Positions 18,292-27,091 are shown, counted from the stretch's first letter. The stretch is 64,000 nucleotides of DNA from Mesorhizobium sp. CU3 (GCF_006442965.1 NZ_VFWX01000013.1:62001-126000), one strand, 5' to 3'. Notes: generated by a model from the letters alone, not told the origin. A program made the numbers and translations.

Positions 18292-19467
18292 ATGACCACC
18301 CCTGTTCCCACCGTGCGCGATACGCGTATCGATGTCCTGCGCGCGCTCGCGCTGCTCACCATTTTCGTCGACCATGTGCCGGGCACGATCTTCGAGAACT
18401 GGACCTACAAGAATTTCGGCTTCTCCGATGCCGCCGAAGCCTTCGTGCTGATCTCCGGCATTTCGGTGGCGCTCGCTTATGGCGGCAAGTTCAAGTCGGG
18501 CGGCCGTTTGCTCGCGACGCTGAAAATGTGGCGGCGCGCCAGCGTGCTCTATATCTCCCACATCGTCATCACCATGGTCGTGATCGCGCTGTTTTGCGCC
18601 GCCGCGGTGTTCGCCCATCGGCCCGACATGTTGACGATGATCAACATCGAGCCGCTGATGAAGAACACGCCGCAAGTGCTGCTCGGCATCGTTACGCTCG
18701 GCCATCAACTCGGCTACAACAACATCTTGCCGGTCTATGCGGCGCTGCTGCTGGCCGCGCCGGGGTTTCTGCTGTTCATCAGCTACAGGCCGGCCTTGGC
18801 GCTGACCCTGTCCGGCCTACTGTGGCTGGTCGCCGGCATCTGGCAGATCGCGCCGTCGAACTATCCCGAACCCGGCCTGTGGTTCCTCAACCCCTTGTCC
18901 TGGCAGTTCCTGTTCAACATCGGCCTTGCCGCCATGCTGCATGTCAAACGCGGCGGCGCCATCCCCGTCAACCGCTGGCTGGTTGGCGCTGCCGGCGTTT
19001 ATGCGGTCGGCGCCGCTATCTGGGTGCACAGCCCGCTCTGGGGCCAGATCACCTGGTTCAACCTGCCGGTGGTGATCGGCGGCTTCGACAAGACGTTTCT
19101 GTCGCTGCCGCGCCTGTTGCACATTTTGTCGGTCAGCTACCTGATCGTCGCGCTGCCGGCGGTCTCGAACGTCTTCCGGCTCCGTCCGGACAATCCGCTG
19201 GCGATCCTCGGCAAGCGCTCGCTGCCAGTGTTCATCGCCGGTACGCTGCTGGCCATGGCGGCGCAGGTGCTGAAGCTGATCAATCCCGGCGGCATCGCCT
19301 ATGACACGCTCTTGATCGCGGCAGGCATCGCCATTCAGTTCGCGCTTGCGCTCTATCTCGAATGGCTTGCCGGCCTCGGCCAGGTCCGTGCCAAGCCGGT
19401 GCGCGAGGAGCCCGCGCGGCCTTCGTTCGGCGCGCAGCCGGTGCCAGTAAGGGTCGGTGGCTACTGA
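18292..19467 (+). CDS. opgC: OpgC family membrane protein (periplasmic glucan succinylation)
   Basis: 391 residues with about ten membrane helices. The N-terminal RDTRIDVLRALALLTIFVDH and FGFSDAAEAFVLISG are hallmarks of OpgC, the inner-membrane acyltransferase that adds succinyl groups to osmoregulated periplasmic glucans (cyclic beta-glucans in rhizobia). The GKRSLPVFIAGTLLA block is near the C-terminus. The ATG at 18292 has GAGG about 11 bp upstream. No glucan synthase (ndvA/ndvB) lies nearby, so it acts on a product made elsewhere in the chromosome. Confidence 0.88.
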   Translation: MTTPVPTVRDTRIDVLRALALLTIFVDHVPGTIFENWTYKNFGFSDAAEAFVLISGISVALAYGGKFKSGGRLLATLKMWRRASVLYISHIVITMVVIALFCAAAVFAHRPDMLTMINIEPLMKNTPQVLLGIVTLGHQLGYNNILPVYAALLLAAPGFLLFISYRPALALTLSGLLWLVAGIWQIAPSNYPEPGLWFLNPLSWQFLFNIGLAAMLHVKRGGAIPVNRWLVGAAGVYAVGAAIWVHSPLWGQITWFNLPVVIGGFDKTFLSLPRLLHILSVSYLIVALPAVSNVFRLRPDNPLAILGKRSLPVFIAGTLLAMAAQVLKLINPGGIAYDTLLIAAGIAIQFALALYLEWLAGLGQVRAKPVREEPARPSFGAQPVPVRVGGY

Positions 19468-19521
19468 TGAACGACGTCAGGTATCTTTTTTGTTTTTACG
19501 CAATTCCGGACGGAAACCGTT

Positions 19522-20616
19522 TCACACTTTTCCTGGAATTGCTTTCGGGGCAGGGCCGGTCGAGGCCCTGACGACAAGCTCGACGCTCATCGTCTCGCGG
19601 CGCACCGTGCCGTCATAGTCAAGGATCATGCGCGCGGCTTTGCGGCCGATCTCGGCGATCGGCTGCGCGATCGTGGTCAACGGCGGGTCGCAAAGCGCGC
19701 TGTCCGGCACGCCGTCGAAACCGACGATGGAGACGTCTTGTGGCACTTTGAGCCCCCGCGCGGTCAGCCAATCGATGGCGATCATCGCCATCCGGTCCGA
19801 CATGGCAAGGATCGCGGTTGGCGGTTCGCCGCCGGCGAAGATCGCCTCGAGGCCGGCCCTGGTGCTCTTTTCGTCGTTCTCGGTCTCGTAAACCGGAATC
19901 CGTGTCGTATCGATGCCGAAGCGCGAGAGTTCCTCAAGATAGCCGGCAAGCCGGTCGCGCGTTACCGTGTAGGCTGGCCCCCGAAGCACCTCGGCTGTGA
20001 CGAACCCGGTGCGGTCGTCGGCAAACCCCAGCGACAGCACAGCGAACCGTCGATGACCGAGTTCGGCGAGATGGCGCGCGGCGAGCCGCGCACCGGCAAC
20101 ATTGTCGATGCCGATCGCCGAGAAGGTCTCGTCGTCGAGACCGTGTTCCAGCGCCACGAAGGGCAGCTTGCGCTCGCGGGTCAGCTCGACGAGGCGTGAA
20201 CCGCCTTCAATGCAGAACAGGATGAAACCGTCGACGAGCGCGCTTTGGATGTTCCAGGCCAGCTTTTCCTGGTTGGCGGCCGACACCAGCGCTATCCCGG
20301 CGCCGGTGGCGTCGCATGCCTCCGAGATGCTCGCCATCATGGCGCGGGCAAAGGGATCGTCGAAAAAATAGGAGAGGGGCTCGGTCGTGCCGACGCCGAT
20401 GGCGTTGACCTTGCCGGCGCGCAGGAGCCGGCCCTTCGGATCCGGCCCCGCATAGCCCATCTGCTCCGCCACCGCCTTGACCCGCTCGCGCACCTCGGCG
20501 CGCACGATCTCGGGCCGGCTGAAGACGTTCGAGGCCGTGCCATGCGAGACGCCGGCGGCCTTGGCGATGTCGGCCAGCCGGATGGGTCTCGCCTGGCCCT
20601 CGAGGAGTGATGCCAT
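19522..20616 (-). CDS. LacI family transcriptional regulator
   Basis: 364 residues. The N-terminal LacI HTH (RLADIAKAAGVSHGTASNVF, residues ~13-32) is followed by the hinge region and a periplasmic-binding-protein-like sensor domain (residues ~70-355). The sensor has AIGVGTTEP, AIGIDNVAGARLAARHL, AILAMSDRMA and SIVGFDGVPDSALCDPPLTT. The ATG at 20616 has GGAGG 8 bp upstream. Two operator-like palindromes lie in the divergent promoter (20687-20751), so it probably represses itself and the small gene at 20796. The sugar or other ligand is unknown. Confidence 0.93.
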   Translation of the reverse strand: MASLLEGQARPIRLADIAKAAGVSHGTASNVFSRPEIVRAEVRERVKAVAEQMGYAGPDPKGRLLRAGKVNAIGVGTTEPLSYFFDDPFARAMMASISEACDATGAGIALVSAANQEKLAWNIQSALVDGFILFCIEGGSRLVELTRERKLPFVALEHGLDDETFSAIGIDNVAGARLAARHLAELGHRRFAVLSLGFADDRTGFVTAEVLRGPAYTVTRDRLAGYLEELSRFGIDTTRIPVYETENDEKSTRAGLEAIFAGGEPPTAILAMSDRMAMIAIDWLTARGLKVPQDVSIVGFDGVPDSALCDPPLTTIAQPIAEIGRKAARMILDYDGTVRRETMSVELVVRASTGPAPKAIPGKV

Positions 20617-20686
20617 GTCGTTCCTCCGAATCCGGTCATATCGCGACCATGACCGCTGAATTGCTGTCGGTCATCTAACATTTTCG

Positions 20687-20700
20687 TTGGATCGATTCAA
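20687..20700. promoter_or_regulatory. Candidate LacI operator, site 1
   Basis: TTGGATCGATTCAA, near-palindromic with a central CG, the form expected for LacI-family operators. It lies 71 bp upstream of the regulator start codon. Its exact reverse complement occurs at 20738-20751. Centres of the two sites are 51 bp apart, close to five turns of B-DNA. Confidence 0.75.
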
Positions 20701-20737
20701 ATTTTCACTTGTCATCCAAGGGCGCGGATATTATGTA

Positions 20738-20751
20738 TTGAATCGATCCAA
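20738..20751. promoter_or_regulatory. Candidate LacI operator, site 2
   Basis: TTGAATCGATCCAA, the exact reverse complement of site 1. It lies 45 bp upstream of the 42-codon gene at 20796, so a bound repressor would cover that gene's promoter or first transcribed bases. Confidence 0.75.
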
Positions 20752-20795
20752 TTTCACTAAGGACAAGCCTTGGCGTTGAGAAAAGGAGAACTGCC

Positions 20796-20924
20796 ATGCA
20801 TCCGCTGAATTATTTGTTCGAAGACCTTTATCGTAATTATTGGGGTATCGGCCGTGGTAATCCGCCTACGCGGCGGCGTGCTGCCGAGCCCGCGGCCAAG
20901 GGTGGAAGGAAACCAAGGGCTTGA
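20796..20924 (+). CDS. 42-residue protein behind the LacI operators
   Basis: ATG at 20796, TGA at 922-924 of that kilobase. The site AAGGAGAA lies 7-8 bp upstream, one of the best ribosome binding sites in the window. The product begins MHPLNYLFEDLYRNYWGIGR and ends in a basic, proline/alanine-rich tail (PPTRRRAAEPAAKGGRKPRA). The aromatic first half could form an amphipathic helix; there is no signal peptide. I do not recognise it. It is either a real small protein under LacI control, a leader peptide, or the start of a lost operon. Codon use in the first half (AAT, TAT, TTG, CGT, GGT) is less GC-rich than neighbours. Confidence 0.5.
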   Translation: MHPLNYLFEDLYRNYWGIGRGNPPTRRRAAEPAAKGGRKPRA

Positions 20925-21047
20925 CCAGGGTGCGCCCTCGTTTGCTCGCTGGGCCTATCAAGAAAACGTGTTCAATTTTAGCGCTGGCTGAAATTGTGCC
21001 CCGGTCAAAGGCGGTGCTACGCCATCGCTCAGGGCAGGAGGGCCGCC

Positions 21048-21296
21048 ATGAGAATGCTGATTGGTTCGGTGTTGATAGGGATGCTTGGCGTTGGCCAGGC
21101 ATACGCGGATGTCCAGATACTGCGCCACGAGCCCGGCAGGGGGCAGTTGCGGACGGGCCAGACGGTGCTTGTCGATGACGGCACTTGCCCAAAAGGACAG
21201 ATCAAGGAAGTCAAGGCAGGCAGCAATCGCAGTTTCAAAACCGGCACAAAAATGGCCGGTTCGCCCCGGACTCACCGCTGCATAGCGCGCTACTGA
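21048..21296 (+). CDS. Small exported protein (DUF6719-like)
   Basis: 82 residues: a signal peptide (MLIGSVLIGMLGVGQAYA) and a ~60-residue mature part with LVDDGTCPKGQIKEVKAG and a C-terminal RCIARY. The two cysteines probably form a disulfide. This pattern (V-D-D-G-x-C-P-x-G-x-I-K-x-V) is one I associate with DUF6719, a small rhizobial periplasmic family of unknown role; the family name is tentative. The ATG at 21048 has GGAGG 7 bp upstream. It may be co-transcribed with the 42-residue gene 123 bp before it. Confidence 0.7.
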   Translation: MRMLIGSVLIGMLGVGQAYADVQILRHEPGRGQLRTGQTVLVDDGTCPKGQIKEVKAGSNRSFKTGTKMAGSPRTHRCIARY

Positions 21297-21317
21297 GTTT
21301 GATCGTCGGTTTCTGCT

Positions 21318-21692
21318 CTAAGGGCGTGGCCGCCACAGCGCCGAGATGGCGATCGCCAGCCAGCCGGCAATCAGTAGCGTGCCGCCGATCGGCGCAGACA
21401 TCGGGAACAGCCGCGAGCCGAGAAAGTCGCGGGCGAGCAGATCGCCGGCGAAGAGTAGCAGGCCGACCAGCAGGATGAGGCCGGCAATCCTGAGGCACCG
21501 GCTGCATGCGGCAAGGCCGATAGCGAGGAACACCGGCGCGTGCATCAAAAGGAAATTGGCCGCCGTGCCGGTGAAGGCGCCGCCGCGATGCGCCGCCGCC
21601 GCAGACAAGGCGACGCCTGCGGCGCCGACCAGGCCACCCGCCAGCATGAAGAGCCGGCTGCCGCCATTCGCAGGTTTTTCTGAAAGGCTCAT
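21318..21692 (-). CDS. DUF423 family membrane protein
   Basis: 124 residues with four membrane helices. The N-terminal GLVGAAGVALSAAAAH and the later FAGDLLARDFLGSRLFPMSAPIGG block match DUF423 (YwdK-like) proteins, in which a G-D-L/S segment and P-G/P-I-G-G turn are conserved. Function unknown. It sits 39 bp downstream of the MFS gene on the same strand and may be co-transcribed with it. Confidence 0.85.
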   Translation of the reverse strand: MSLSEKPANGGSRLFMLAGGLVGAAGVALSAAAAHRGGAFTGTAANFLLMHAPVFLAIGLAACSRCLRIAGLILLVGLLLFAGDLLARDFLGSRLFPMSAPIGGTLLIAGWLAIAISALWRPRP

Positions 21693-21731
21693 CGGACACG
21701 CTCCGTGCTGACTGGTCGGGCAGGCGAACCG

Positions 21732-22982
21732 TCAGGATTCGCCGGCCTCGATGAGCATATGCCGCGCCCGACGCGCCTGGACAATCCAGTTGTAGACCGC
21801 CCCCAGCGCCATCAGCAGCGACGTGCCCAGAAACACCGAGCGCATGCCGAAATGACCGCCGACGAAGCCGCCGGACAGCGGCCCCGCAACCTGGCCGACA
21901 TATTGTGCCGAAATCGCAAGCCCCAGCACATTGCCGCCGATCCCGTCTGGGATGTTGTGGCGGATGACGCTGGTGATACAGGGCAGCAGCCCGCCCAGTG
22001 CCAGACCCATCAGAAAGCGCAACCCGATCAACTGCCAGCCATTGGTGACAAAGGCCTGCGGGATCAGCAGCAGGGCAGAAACGGCGAGCGCGCCGACCAC
22101 CACGTTCCAGTGCCCGACGCGGTCGGCGAGCTTTCCAAGCCATGACGACGACAGGATGGTGCCGAGCGCCGCCGCCGACATGACCACGCCGGCGACCATC
22201 GTCACCTTGCTCTGGTCCTCGACCAACTGCTGCACATAGACCGTGATGATCGGCTCGATCGACATGTTGGCGAAGGCGAGCAGCATCCCGGTGGCCAGCA
22301 TCGCCACGATCGGCCGCTTGTCCGGGATCTGTGCCCAACCGCTTTTCGGCTTAGCCATCGACACGGCGGGTTGCGGCGCCGGCGGGTTCTCCTTGATCAG
22401 GAAGGTGGTGGCCAGGAAGGCAAGGAAGATCACGCCGCCGGACAGCAGGAAGGTGGTGCGGATGCCGATCAGCGGCGGCAGTAGGCCGCCGAGCAGCGGG
22501 CCGACCAGCGACCCGGCGGTAATGCCGGCCGCCAGCACGCCAAGCGCCCAGCCGGAGCGTTCCTTCGGCGTCTGCATCGCGACCAGGATGGTCGACCCAG
22601 AGGAGTAGCCACCGGCAAAGCCTATCAGCAGTCTGAGCAGCACAAGCTGCCACACGCTCTGCACCATCCCGGTCAGCGACATGCAGATCGCCATGCCGAA
22701 CGAGGCACGCACCAGCATCACCTTGCGGCCATAGCGGTCGCCGAGCCGCCCCCACAGGGGCGCCACCAGCGCCGCAGCGAAGAAGGTGGCACCATAGGCG
22801 ATGCCCGACCACTGAACGATCGCGGCATGGCCTTCGGCGCCAAGCTGCTCGACATAGAGCGGCAGGAACGGCAGCAGCAGCGTCATGGCGATGAGCGTGC
22901 TGAAGGAACCGGCGAAGCAGACGGCGAGGTTGCGCCGCCAATGGATATTATAGCCGCCCTGCTCGGAAGATTTCTCGCTCAT
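21732..22982 (-). CDS. MFS multidrug efflux transporter (MdtG-like)
   Basis: 416 residues, 12 membrane helices. It carries motif A after helix 2 (PLWGRLGDRYGRKVMLVRAS) and the antiporter motif C region in helix 5 (GITAGSLVGPLLGG), which mark it as a drug:H+ antiporter of the DHA1 type, similar to MdtG/NorA. It is divergent from a GntR/FCD regulator. The shared promoter has two overlapping ATACCA/TGGTAT palindromes, so it is probably that regulator's target. Substrate unknown. Confidence 0.86.
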   Translation of the reverse strand: MSEKSSEQGGYNIHWRRNLAVCFAGSFSTLIAMTLLLPFLPLYVEQLGAEGHAAIVQWSGIAYGATFFAAALVAPLWGRLGDRYGRKVMLVRASFGMAICMSLTGMVQSVWQLVLLRLLIGFAGGYSSGSTILVAMQTPKERSGWALGVLAAGITAGSLVGPLLGGLLPPLIGIRTTFLLSGGVIFLAFLATTFLIKENPPAPQPAVSMAKPKSGWAQIPDKRPIVAMLATGMLLAFANMSIEPIITVYVQQLVEDQSKVTMVAGVVMSAAALGTILSSSWLGKLADRVGHWNVVVGALAVSALLLIPQAFVTNGWQLIGLRFLMGLALGGLLPCITSVIRHNIPDGIGGNVLGLAISAQYVGQVAGPLSGGFVGGHFGMRSVFLGTSLLMALGAVYNWIVQARRARHMLIEAGES

Positions 22983-23014
22983 GTCACGTCTGCCGGATAT
23001 CCGGGTTGTTATAG

Positions 23015-23042
23015 ATACCAGTTTGGTATACCAATTTGGTAT
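23015..23042. promoter_or_regulatory. Overlapping GntR operators
   Basis: Two 15-bp palindromes of the form ATACCA-N3-TGGTAT, at 23015-23029 and 23028-23042, share two bases. Together they also create TGGTATACCA at 23024-23033, a common GntR/FadR-family core. They lie between the MFS and GntR start codons and end 5 bp before the ATG at 23048. Confidence 0.8.
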
Positions 23043-23047
23043 CCGTC

Positions 23048-23764
23048 ATGGACCTCAAGCCCGCCGCTGTCAATGCGGCTTTGGAAAGCGGGACGACGAT
23101 GTCGCAGATGCAGAATGTCGAAAGGCAGCTTCGCGAGATGATCCTCGGGCTGGAGATCGGCCCGGGCGAGCGGTTGACCGAACGCTGGATCGAGAGCCGC
23201 TTCGGCGCCTCGCGCACGCCGGTGCGGGCTGCGTTGTTTCGCCTCGAGACGGAGGGCCTGGTCAGCCGCGACGGCCGCGGTTGGACCGTGGCGCCGATCA
23301 ATCTTGCCGAGCTCGGGCAGATCGCCGTCTATCGCGAGGCCGTCGAGGTCGCCGCGGTCAGGCTGACGGCGGCGCTCGAGGACCGTGGCGGCGTCGAGGT
23401 GATCGCGGCGATGCTGGACTCCTGCGATGCCGAGACGCCGCGCGAGGAATGGCACCGCGTAGGCATGGATTTCCACATCGAGCTGGCCAGGCTTTCCGGC
23501 AATGAGTTCCTGCTAAGGGCCGTGCGCGACGCCATGACCAGGCTGTCTCGCGCCCGCTGGCTGGAGGTCCGCGACGAAGCGGCGCTCGGCCGCGCCTGGG
23601 CCGAGCATCACGCCATCCTCGCCGCCGTCAGGGCCGGCGACGCCGATCAGGCGGCAAAGCTGCTGTCGGCCCATATCGCCGGCAGCCGCGACCGTCTCGT
23701 CACCTCCTTGCATGACGACCGCCGCAGCCTGCGCGCCAGGGGCTTTGCCGTGGTTGCGGCGTGA
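23048..23764 (+). CDS. GntR family regulator, FCD subfamily
   Basis: 238 residues. The N-terminal winged helix (VERQLREMILGLEIGPGERL to GASRTPVRAALFRLETEGLV, residues ~24-70) is typical GntR. The C-terminal FCD domain (residues ~85-220) keeps the metal/ligand histidines in MDFHIELARL, EHHAILAAVRAGD and AHIAGSRDRL. Two starts are possible: ATG 23048, which lies directly at the operators and lacks a ribosome binding site, or ATG 23099 with CGGGA about 7 bp upstream. The second would leave a normal GntR N-terminus. It probably represses itself and the divergent MFS gene. Confidence 0.88.
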   Translation: MDLKPAAVNAALESGTTMSQMQNVERQLREMILGLEIGPGERLTERWIESRFGASRTPVRAALFRLETEGLVSRDGRGWTVAPINLAELGQIAVYREAVEVAAVRLTAALEDRGGVEVIAAMLDSCDAETPREEWHRVGMDFHIELARLSGNEFLLRAVRDAMTRLSRARWLEVRDEAALGRAWAEHHAILAAVRAGDADQAAKLLSAHIAGSRDRLVTSLHDDRRSLRARGFAVVAA

Positions 23765-23842
23765 CGAATGACACGCTGTCTGGGGTGGCAGCGTCAGCGG
23801 GCTTGCAACATAGGCGGCACAATGCTGTAGGAAAGATGGGGG

Positions 23843-24859
23843 ATGAGCGGCAGCAGCCGCCGATCGTTTGTGTTGAACCGCGGACGCATGGCCACAATCT
23901 CACGCACCGCCGCAAAGCTGTTCTACTACGCGCGCAACTATGCGCGCGACCACGCCCCGCAGGCGATGTTCCGTGCGCGCCTGGCCGCGCGTCTCGATCA
24001 GGCCAGACTTTCCGGCAAGTCGGTTCGTGAGCGGCTGAACTACTACAACAAACTGACGACGCCCTTCGTGCCGAGCCCGGCCGCCATAGAGGCCGGCAAG
24101 GTGCCGTTCACGGCCAGCATGTATTATTACGACCTCAAGGAATTCGCCCGCTACTTCGACCCCAACCTGCTCATCGATCTCGAATTCGGCGACGTCATCG
24201 GCGTTCCGGAAATCCCGAGGATCGTGAAGGACCGGCCGATACTGGACGGCAACGAGAACGGCGTGTTGATGAAGCTCAACAAGTTCCGCCATTTCTACAT
24301 GCCGCCCGACAGCCTGTCCTTCGCCGCCAAGCGGCCGATGGCGGTCTGGCGCGGCCATCTCAACAACCCGATCCGCACCCGCTTCATGGAGACGGTCGGC
24401 GCTCTGCCGATCTGCGACGCCGGCTCGCCGAAGGCGGACGCGCCGGCAGAGTTCCGCAAGCCGTTTCTCAGCATCGAGGAGCAGCGGCGCTATCGCTACG
24501 TCGTCTCGCTCGAAGGCAATGATGTCGCCACCAACCTCAAATGGATCATGAGCTCGAACTCGCTTTGCCTGATGCCGGAGCCGACCTACGAGACCTGGTT
24601 CGCCGAGGCGCGGGTCGAGCCCAACGTGCATTACGTGCCGCTGGCGCCGGATTTCTCCGACCTTGTCGACAAGATAACCTATTTCGAGAAACATCCGGCC
24701 GAGGCGGGGCGCATCACCGCCGCCGCCAACGCCTATTGCCGGCAATTCGGCAACGAAAAGGACGAGCAGGCGATCTCGCTGCTCGTCCTCTACAAATATT
24801 TCGTGCTTAGCGGCCAGATAAGGCCCGACCCGGAAGTCTGGCGCTACATTGCCGGTTGA
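23843..24859 (+). CDS. Glycosyltransferase family 90 (LpsA/CAP10-like)
   Basis: 338 residues, no signal peptide. The second half carries the CAP10/GT90 pattern: AVWRGHLNNPIRTRFME, RYRYVVSLEGNDVATNLKW, then SSNSLCLMPEPTYETWF and LAPDFSDLVDKI. In rhizobia this family includes LpsA-type enzymes for the LPS core, which is the most likely role, at the cytoplasmic face of the inner membrane. The ATG at 23843 has AGGAAA about 9 bp upstream; an ATG at 23888 is the alternative. It has no other LPS gene beside it. Confidence 0.82.
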   Translation: MSGSSRRSFVLNRGRMATISRTAAKLFYYARNYARDHAPQAMFRARLAARLDQARLSGKSVRERLNYYNKLTTPFVPSPAAIEAGKVPFTASMYYYDLKEFARYFDPNLLIDLEFGDVIGVPEIPRIVKDRPILDGNENGVLMKLNKFRHFYMPPDSLSFAAKRPMAVWRGHLNNPIRTRFMETVGALPICDAGSPKADAPAEFRKPFLSIEEQRRYRYVVSLEGNDVATNLKWIMSSNSLCLMPEPTYETWFAEARVEPNVHYVPLAPDFSDLVDKITYFEKHPAEAGRITAAANAYCRQFGNEKDEQAISLLVLYKYFVLSGQIRPDPEVWRYIAG

Positions 24860-24864
24860 ATGGG

Positions 24865-25908
24865 TTAGATGCTGCTGCGGTCGAGTACCAGGTCGGCCGG
24901 GCTCAGCCGGTCCTTGGCCGTGAACTGCTGGTGCCAGTAGGGATAAAGCACCGGCGGCCGGCTGACGGCATCGAGCCGCAGGCGCTCGTCGAGCGACAGC
25001 GTCAGGCTGGCCGCGGCAAGGTTGTCCTTCAACTGGGCTTCGTTGCGAGCGCCGATCACCAGCGAGGAGACGGCCGGACGGCCGAGCAGCCAGGCGAGCG
25101 CCACCTGGGCGGCCGAGACGCCGCGCGCCTTGCCGATGTCGTTGAGCACATCGACGATCCGCCACAACCGGTCCTCGTCGCGGATCGGCGGTTCCGACCA
25201 GCCGCCGAGCTGGCGCGCCGTCGGGCTGTCGCGATGGTACTTGCCGGACAGCAGGCCGCCGGCCAGCGGGCTCCAGACCAGCACGCCCAGGCCTTGGTCG
25301 ACCGAGATCGGCAGCAATTCATATTCGGCCTCGCGCGCTTCCAGCGTGTAATGGATCTGCTGGGTGACAAAACGGGCCTGGTGGCGGCTGTCGCTCACCG
25401 CCAGCGCCTTCATCACTTGCCATCCGGACCAGTTGGAGCAGCCGATATAGCGGATCTTGCCCTGGTTGACCAAGGTGTCGAGCGCCGCGACGGTCTCCTC
25501 GACCGGGGTTTGTCCGTCCCACTGATGGACGAAATAGATGTCGATGACATCGGTCTTGAGCCGCTTCAGGCTCTTTTCGCATTCGCGGATCAGGTGATGG
25601 CGCGACAGGCCCTCGTCATTGGGCCCGGTACCGATGCGCATGCGCGCCTTCGACGCGATCAGTACATCATTCGGGCGCTTGCCGCCGAGCGCCTCACCGA
25701 TGATCTCTTCCGACAGGCCGTTGGAATAGACGTTTGCGGTGTCGATGAGGTTGATGCCGGCATCGATGCAGGTGCCGATGATGCGTTTGGCCTCCGCAAG
25801 ATCGGAATTGCCGACGGCGGCGAACGGTCCGGTGCCACCGAAGGTCATGGTGCCCAGCGTCAATGTCGAGACTTTCAAGCCGGAACGGCCCAGCGTGCGG
25901 TATTCCAT
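24865..25908 (-). CDS. Aldo/keto reductase
   Basis: 347 residues, a TIM-barrel NADPH oxidoreductase of the YajO/YghZ-like branch. Conserved parts are the N-terminal MEYRTLGRSGLKVS and LGTMTFGG, catalytic GINLIDTANVYSNGLSEEI (Asp and Tyr), SKARM (Lys), VHQWD (His) and the NADPH site VIGARNEAQLKDNL. The ATG at 25908 has GAGGA 6 bp upstream. It is convergent with the GT90 gene (5 bp apart). Substrate unknown; such enzymes act on a wide range of aldehydes and sugars. Confidence 0.9.
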   Translation of the reverse strand: MEYRTLGRSGLKVSTLTLGTMTFGGTGPFAAVGNSDLAEAKRIIGTCIDAGINLIDTANVYSNGLSEEIIGEALGGKRPNDVLIASKARMRIGTGPNDEGLSRHHLIRECEKSLKRLKTDVIDIYFVHQWDGQTPVEETVAALDTLVNQGKIRYIGCSNWSGWQVMKALAVSDSRHQARFVTQQIHYTLEAREAEYELLPISVDQGLGVLVWSPLAGGLLSGKYHRDSPTARQLGGWSEPPIRDEDRLWRIVDVLNDIGKARGVSAAQVALAWLLGRPAVSSLVIGARNEAQLKDNLAAASLTLSLDERLRLDAVSRPPVLYPYWHQQFTAKDRLSPADLVLDRSSI

Positions 25909-26159
25909 GTCGGTCCTCGCGATTTTGTTCTGGAGAGGCGCCGTACCGGCGCCGCGAAAGAGGCGAGGGGATTTGTAGGACAATTCAAGTCGCTTGTCGC
26001 CCCGCTATCGATACGGGCCGGTCAGATATCGAATAGGCCAGCTTGCAATAAAACCGTCATTGCGCGCCTGTATCTCAGTCGGCTTACGGAGTTGCGTGTC
26101 CGGCCATGCCGGAGGGGCACCCGAAGCGAAGGCGGCTAACAGGCAGGCGGAGCAATGCG

Positions 26160-27080
26160 ATGAACGAAGAAAAACCGAACTCCGGGGCGAAGGACTGGCT
26201 GGAAGCCGAGCTCGAGGACACACTCGACGAGGACTATGAGTTGGAGCTTTCCGAGCCGGCGCTCTCGCTCGAGATCGCCAAGATCTACAAAAAGTCGCAT
26301 CCGCCTTCCATCGAGCGCATGACCTATTTCCGTGAGCTGCTGAGACTGCAGTCCGAGTTGATCAAGCTGCAGTCCTGGGTCGCCTACCACAAGAAGAAGC
26401 TGGTGGTGATCTTCGAGGGCCGCGACTCGGCGGGCAAGGGCGGCGTCATCAAGCGCATCACGCAGCGCCTCAACCCGCGCATCGCCCGCGTCGTCGCGCT
26501 GCCGGCGCCGACCGAGCGCGAGAAGTCGCAGTGGTATTTCCAGCGCTACGTGCCGCATCTTCCCGCCGGCGGCGAGATCGTGCTGTTCGATCGCTCCTGG
26601 TACAACCGCTCCGGCGTCGAGCGCGTCATGGGCTTCGCCGATCAGCATCAGGTCGAGGAGTTCTTCCACGACGTGCCCGAGTTCGAGCGCATGCTGGTGC
26701 GCTCCGGCATCACGCTGGTGAAATACTGGTTCTCGATCACCGACGAGGAGCAGCAGATGCGATTCCTCATGCGCATCCACGACCCGATGAAGCAGTGGAA
26801 GTTGTCGCCGATGGACCTGCAGTCGCGCGTGCGCTGGGAGCAGTACACCAAGGCCAAGGAAGAAACTTTCGCCCGCACCAACATTCCGGAAGCCCCGTGG
26901 TTCATCGTCGAGGGCAACGACAAGAAGCGCGCGCGGCTGAACTGCATCGACCATCTGTTGCAGCAACTGCCCTATGAGGACGTGCCGCATGAGGAGATCT
27001 CGCTGCCCGAGCGCGTCTTCAACCCGCAATATGAGCGCCAGGTGCTGCCGCGCGAGTTGTATGTGCCGGAGAAGTATTGA
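26160..27080 (+). CDS. ppk2: Polyphosphate kinase 2
   Basis: 306 residues. PPK2 moves phosphate between polyphosphate and nucleoside (di)phosphates. Walker A is FEGRDSAGKGG (residues 85-95) and the Walker B-type block is FDRSWYNRSG (143-152); a lid helix rich in Arg/Lys follows. One PPK2 domain and the ~300-residue length fit the class I enzymes found in rhizobia. An acidic N-terminal extension (ELEDTLDEDYELEL) precedes the domain. The ATG at 26160 has GGCGGAG upstream. It stands alone, and a palindromic element lies behind it. Confidence 0.92.
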   Translation: MNEEKPNSGAKDWLEAELEDTLDEDYELELSEPALSLEIAKIYKKSHPPSIERMTYFRELLRLQSELIKLQSWVAYHKKKLVVIFEGRDSAGKGGVIKRITQRLNPRIARVVALPAPTEREKSQWYFQRYVPHLPAGGEIVLFDRSWYNRSGVERVMGFADQHQVEEFFHDVPEFERMLVRSGITLVKYWFSITDEEQQMRFLMRIHDPMKQWKLSPMDLQSRVRWEQYTKAKEETFARTNIPEAPWFIVEGNDKKRARLNCIDHLLQQLPYEDVPHEEISLPERVFNPQYERQVLPRELYVPEKY

Positions 27081-27091
27081 GCCCCATCTTT

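Noticed and set aside
19501..19541. Inverted repeat CAATTCC...GGAATTG between opgC and lacI
   Set aside because: Only 7 bp of stem with a 27-bp loop, and it runs into the lacI 3' end; too weak to call a terminator.
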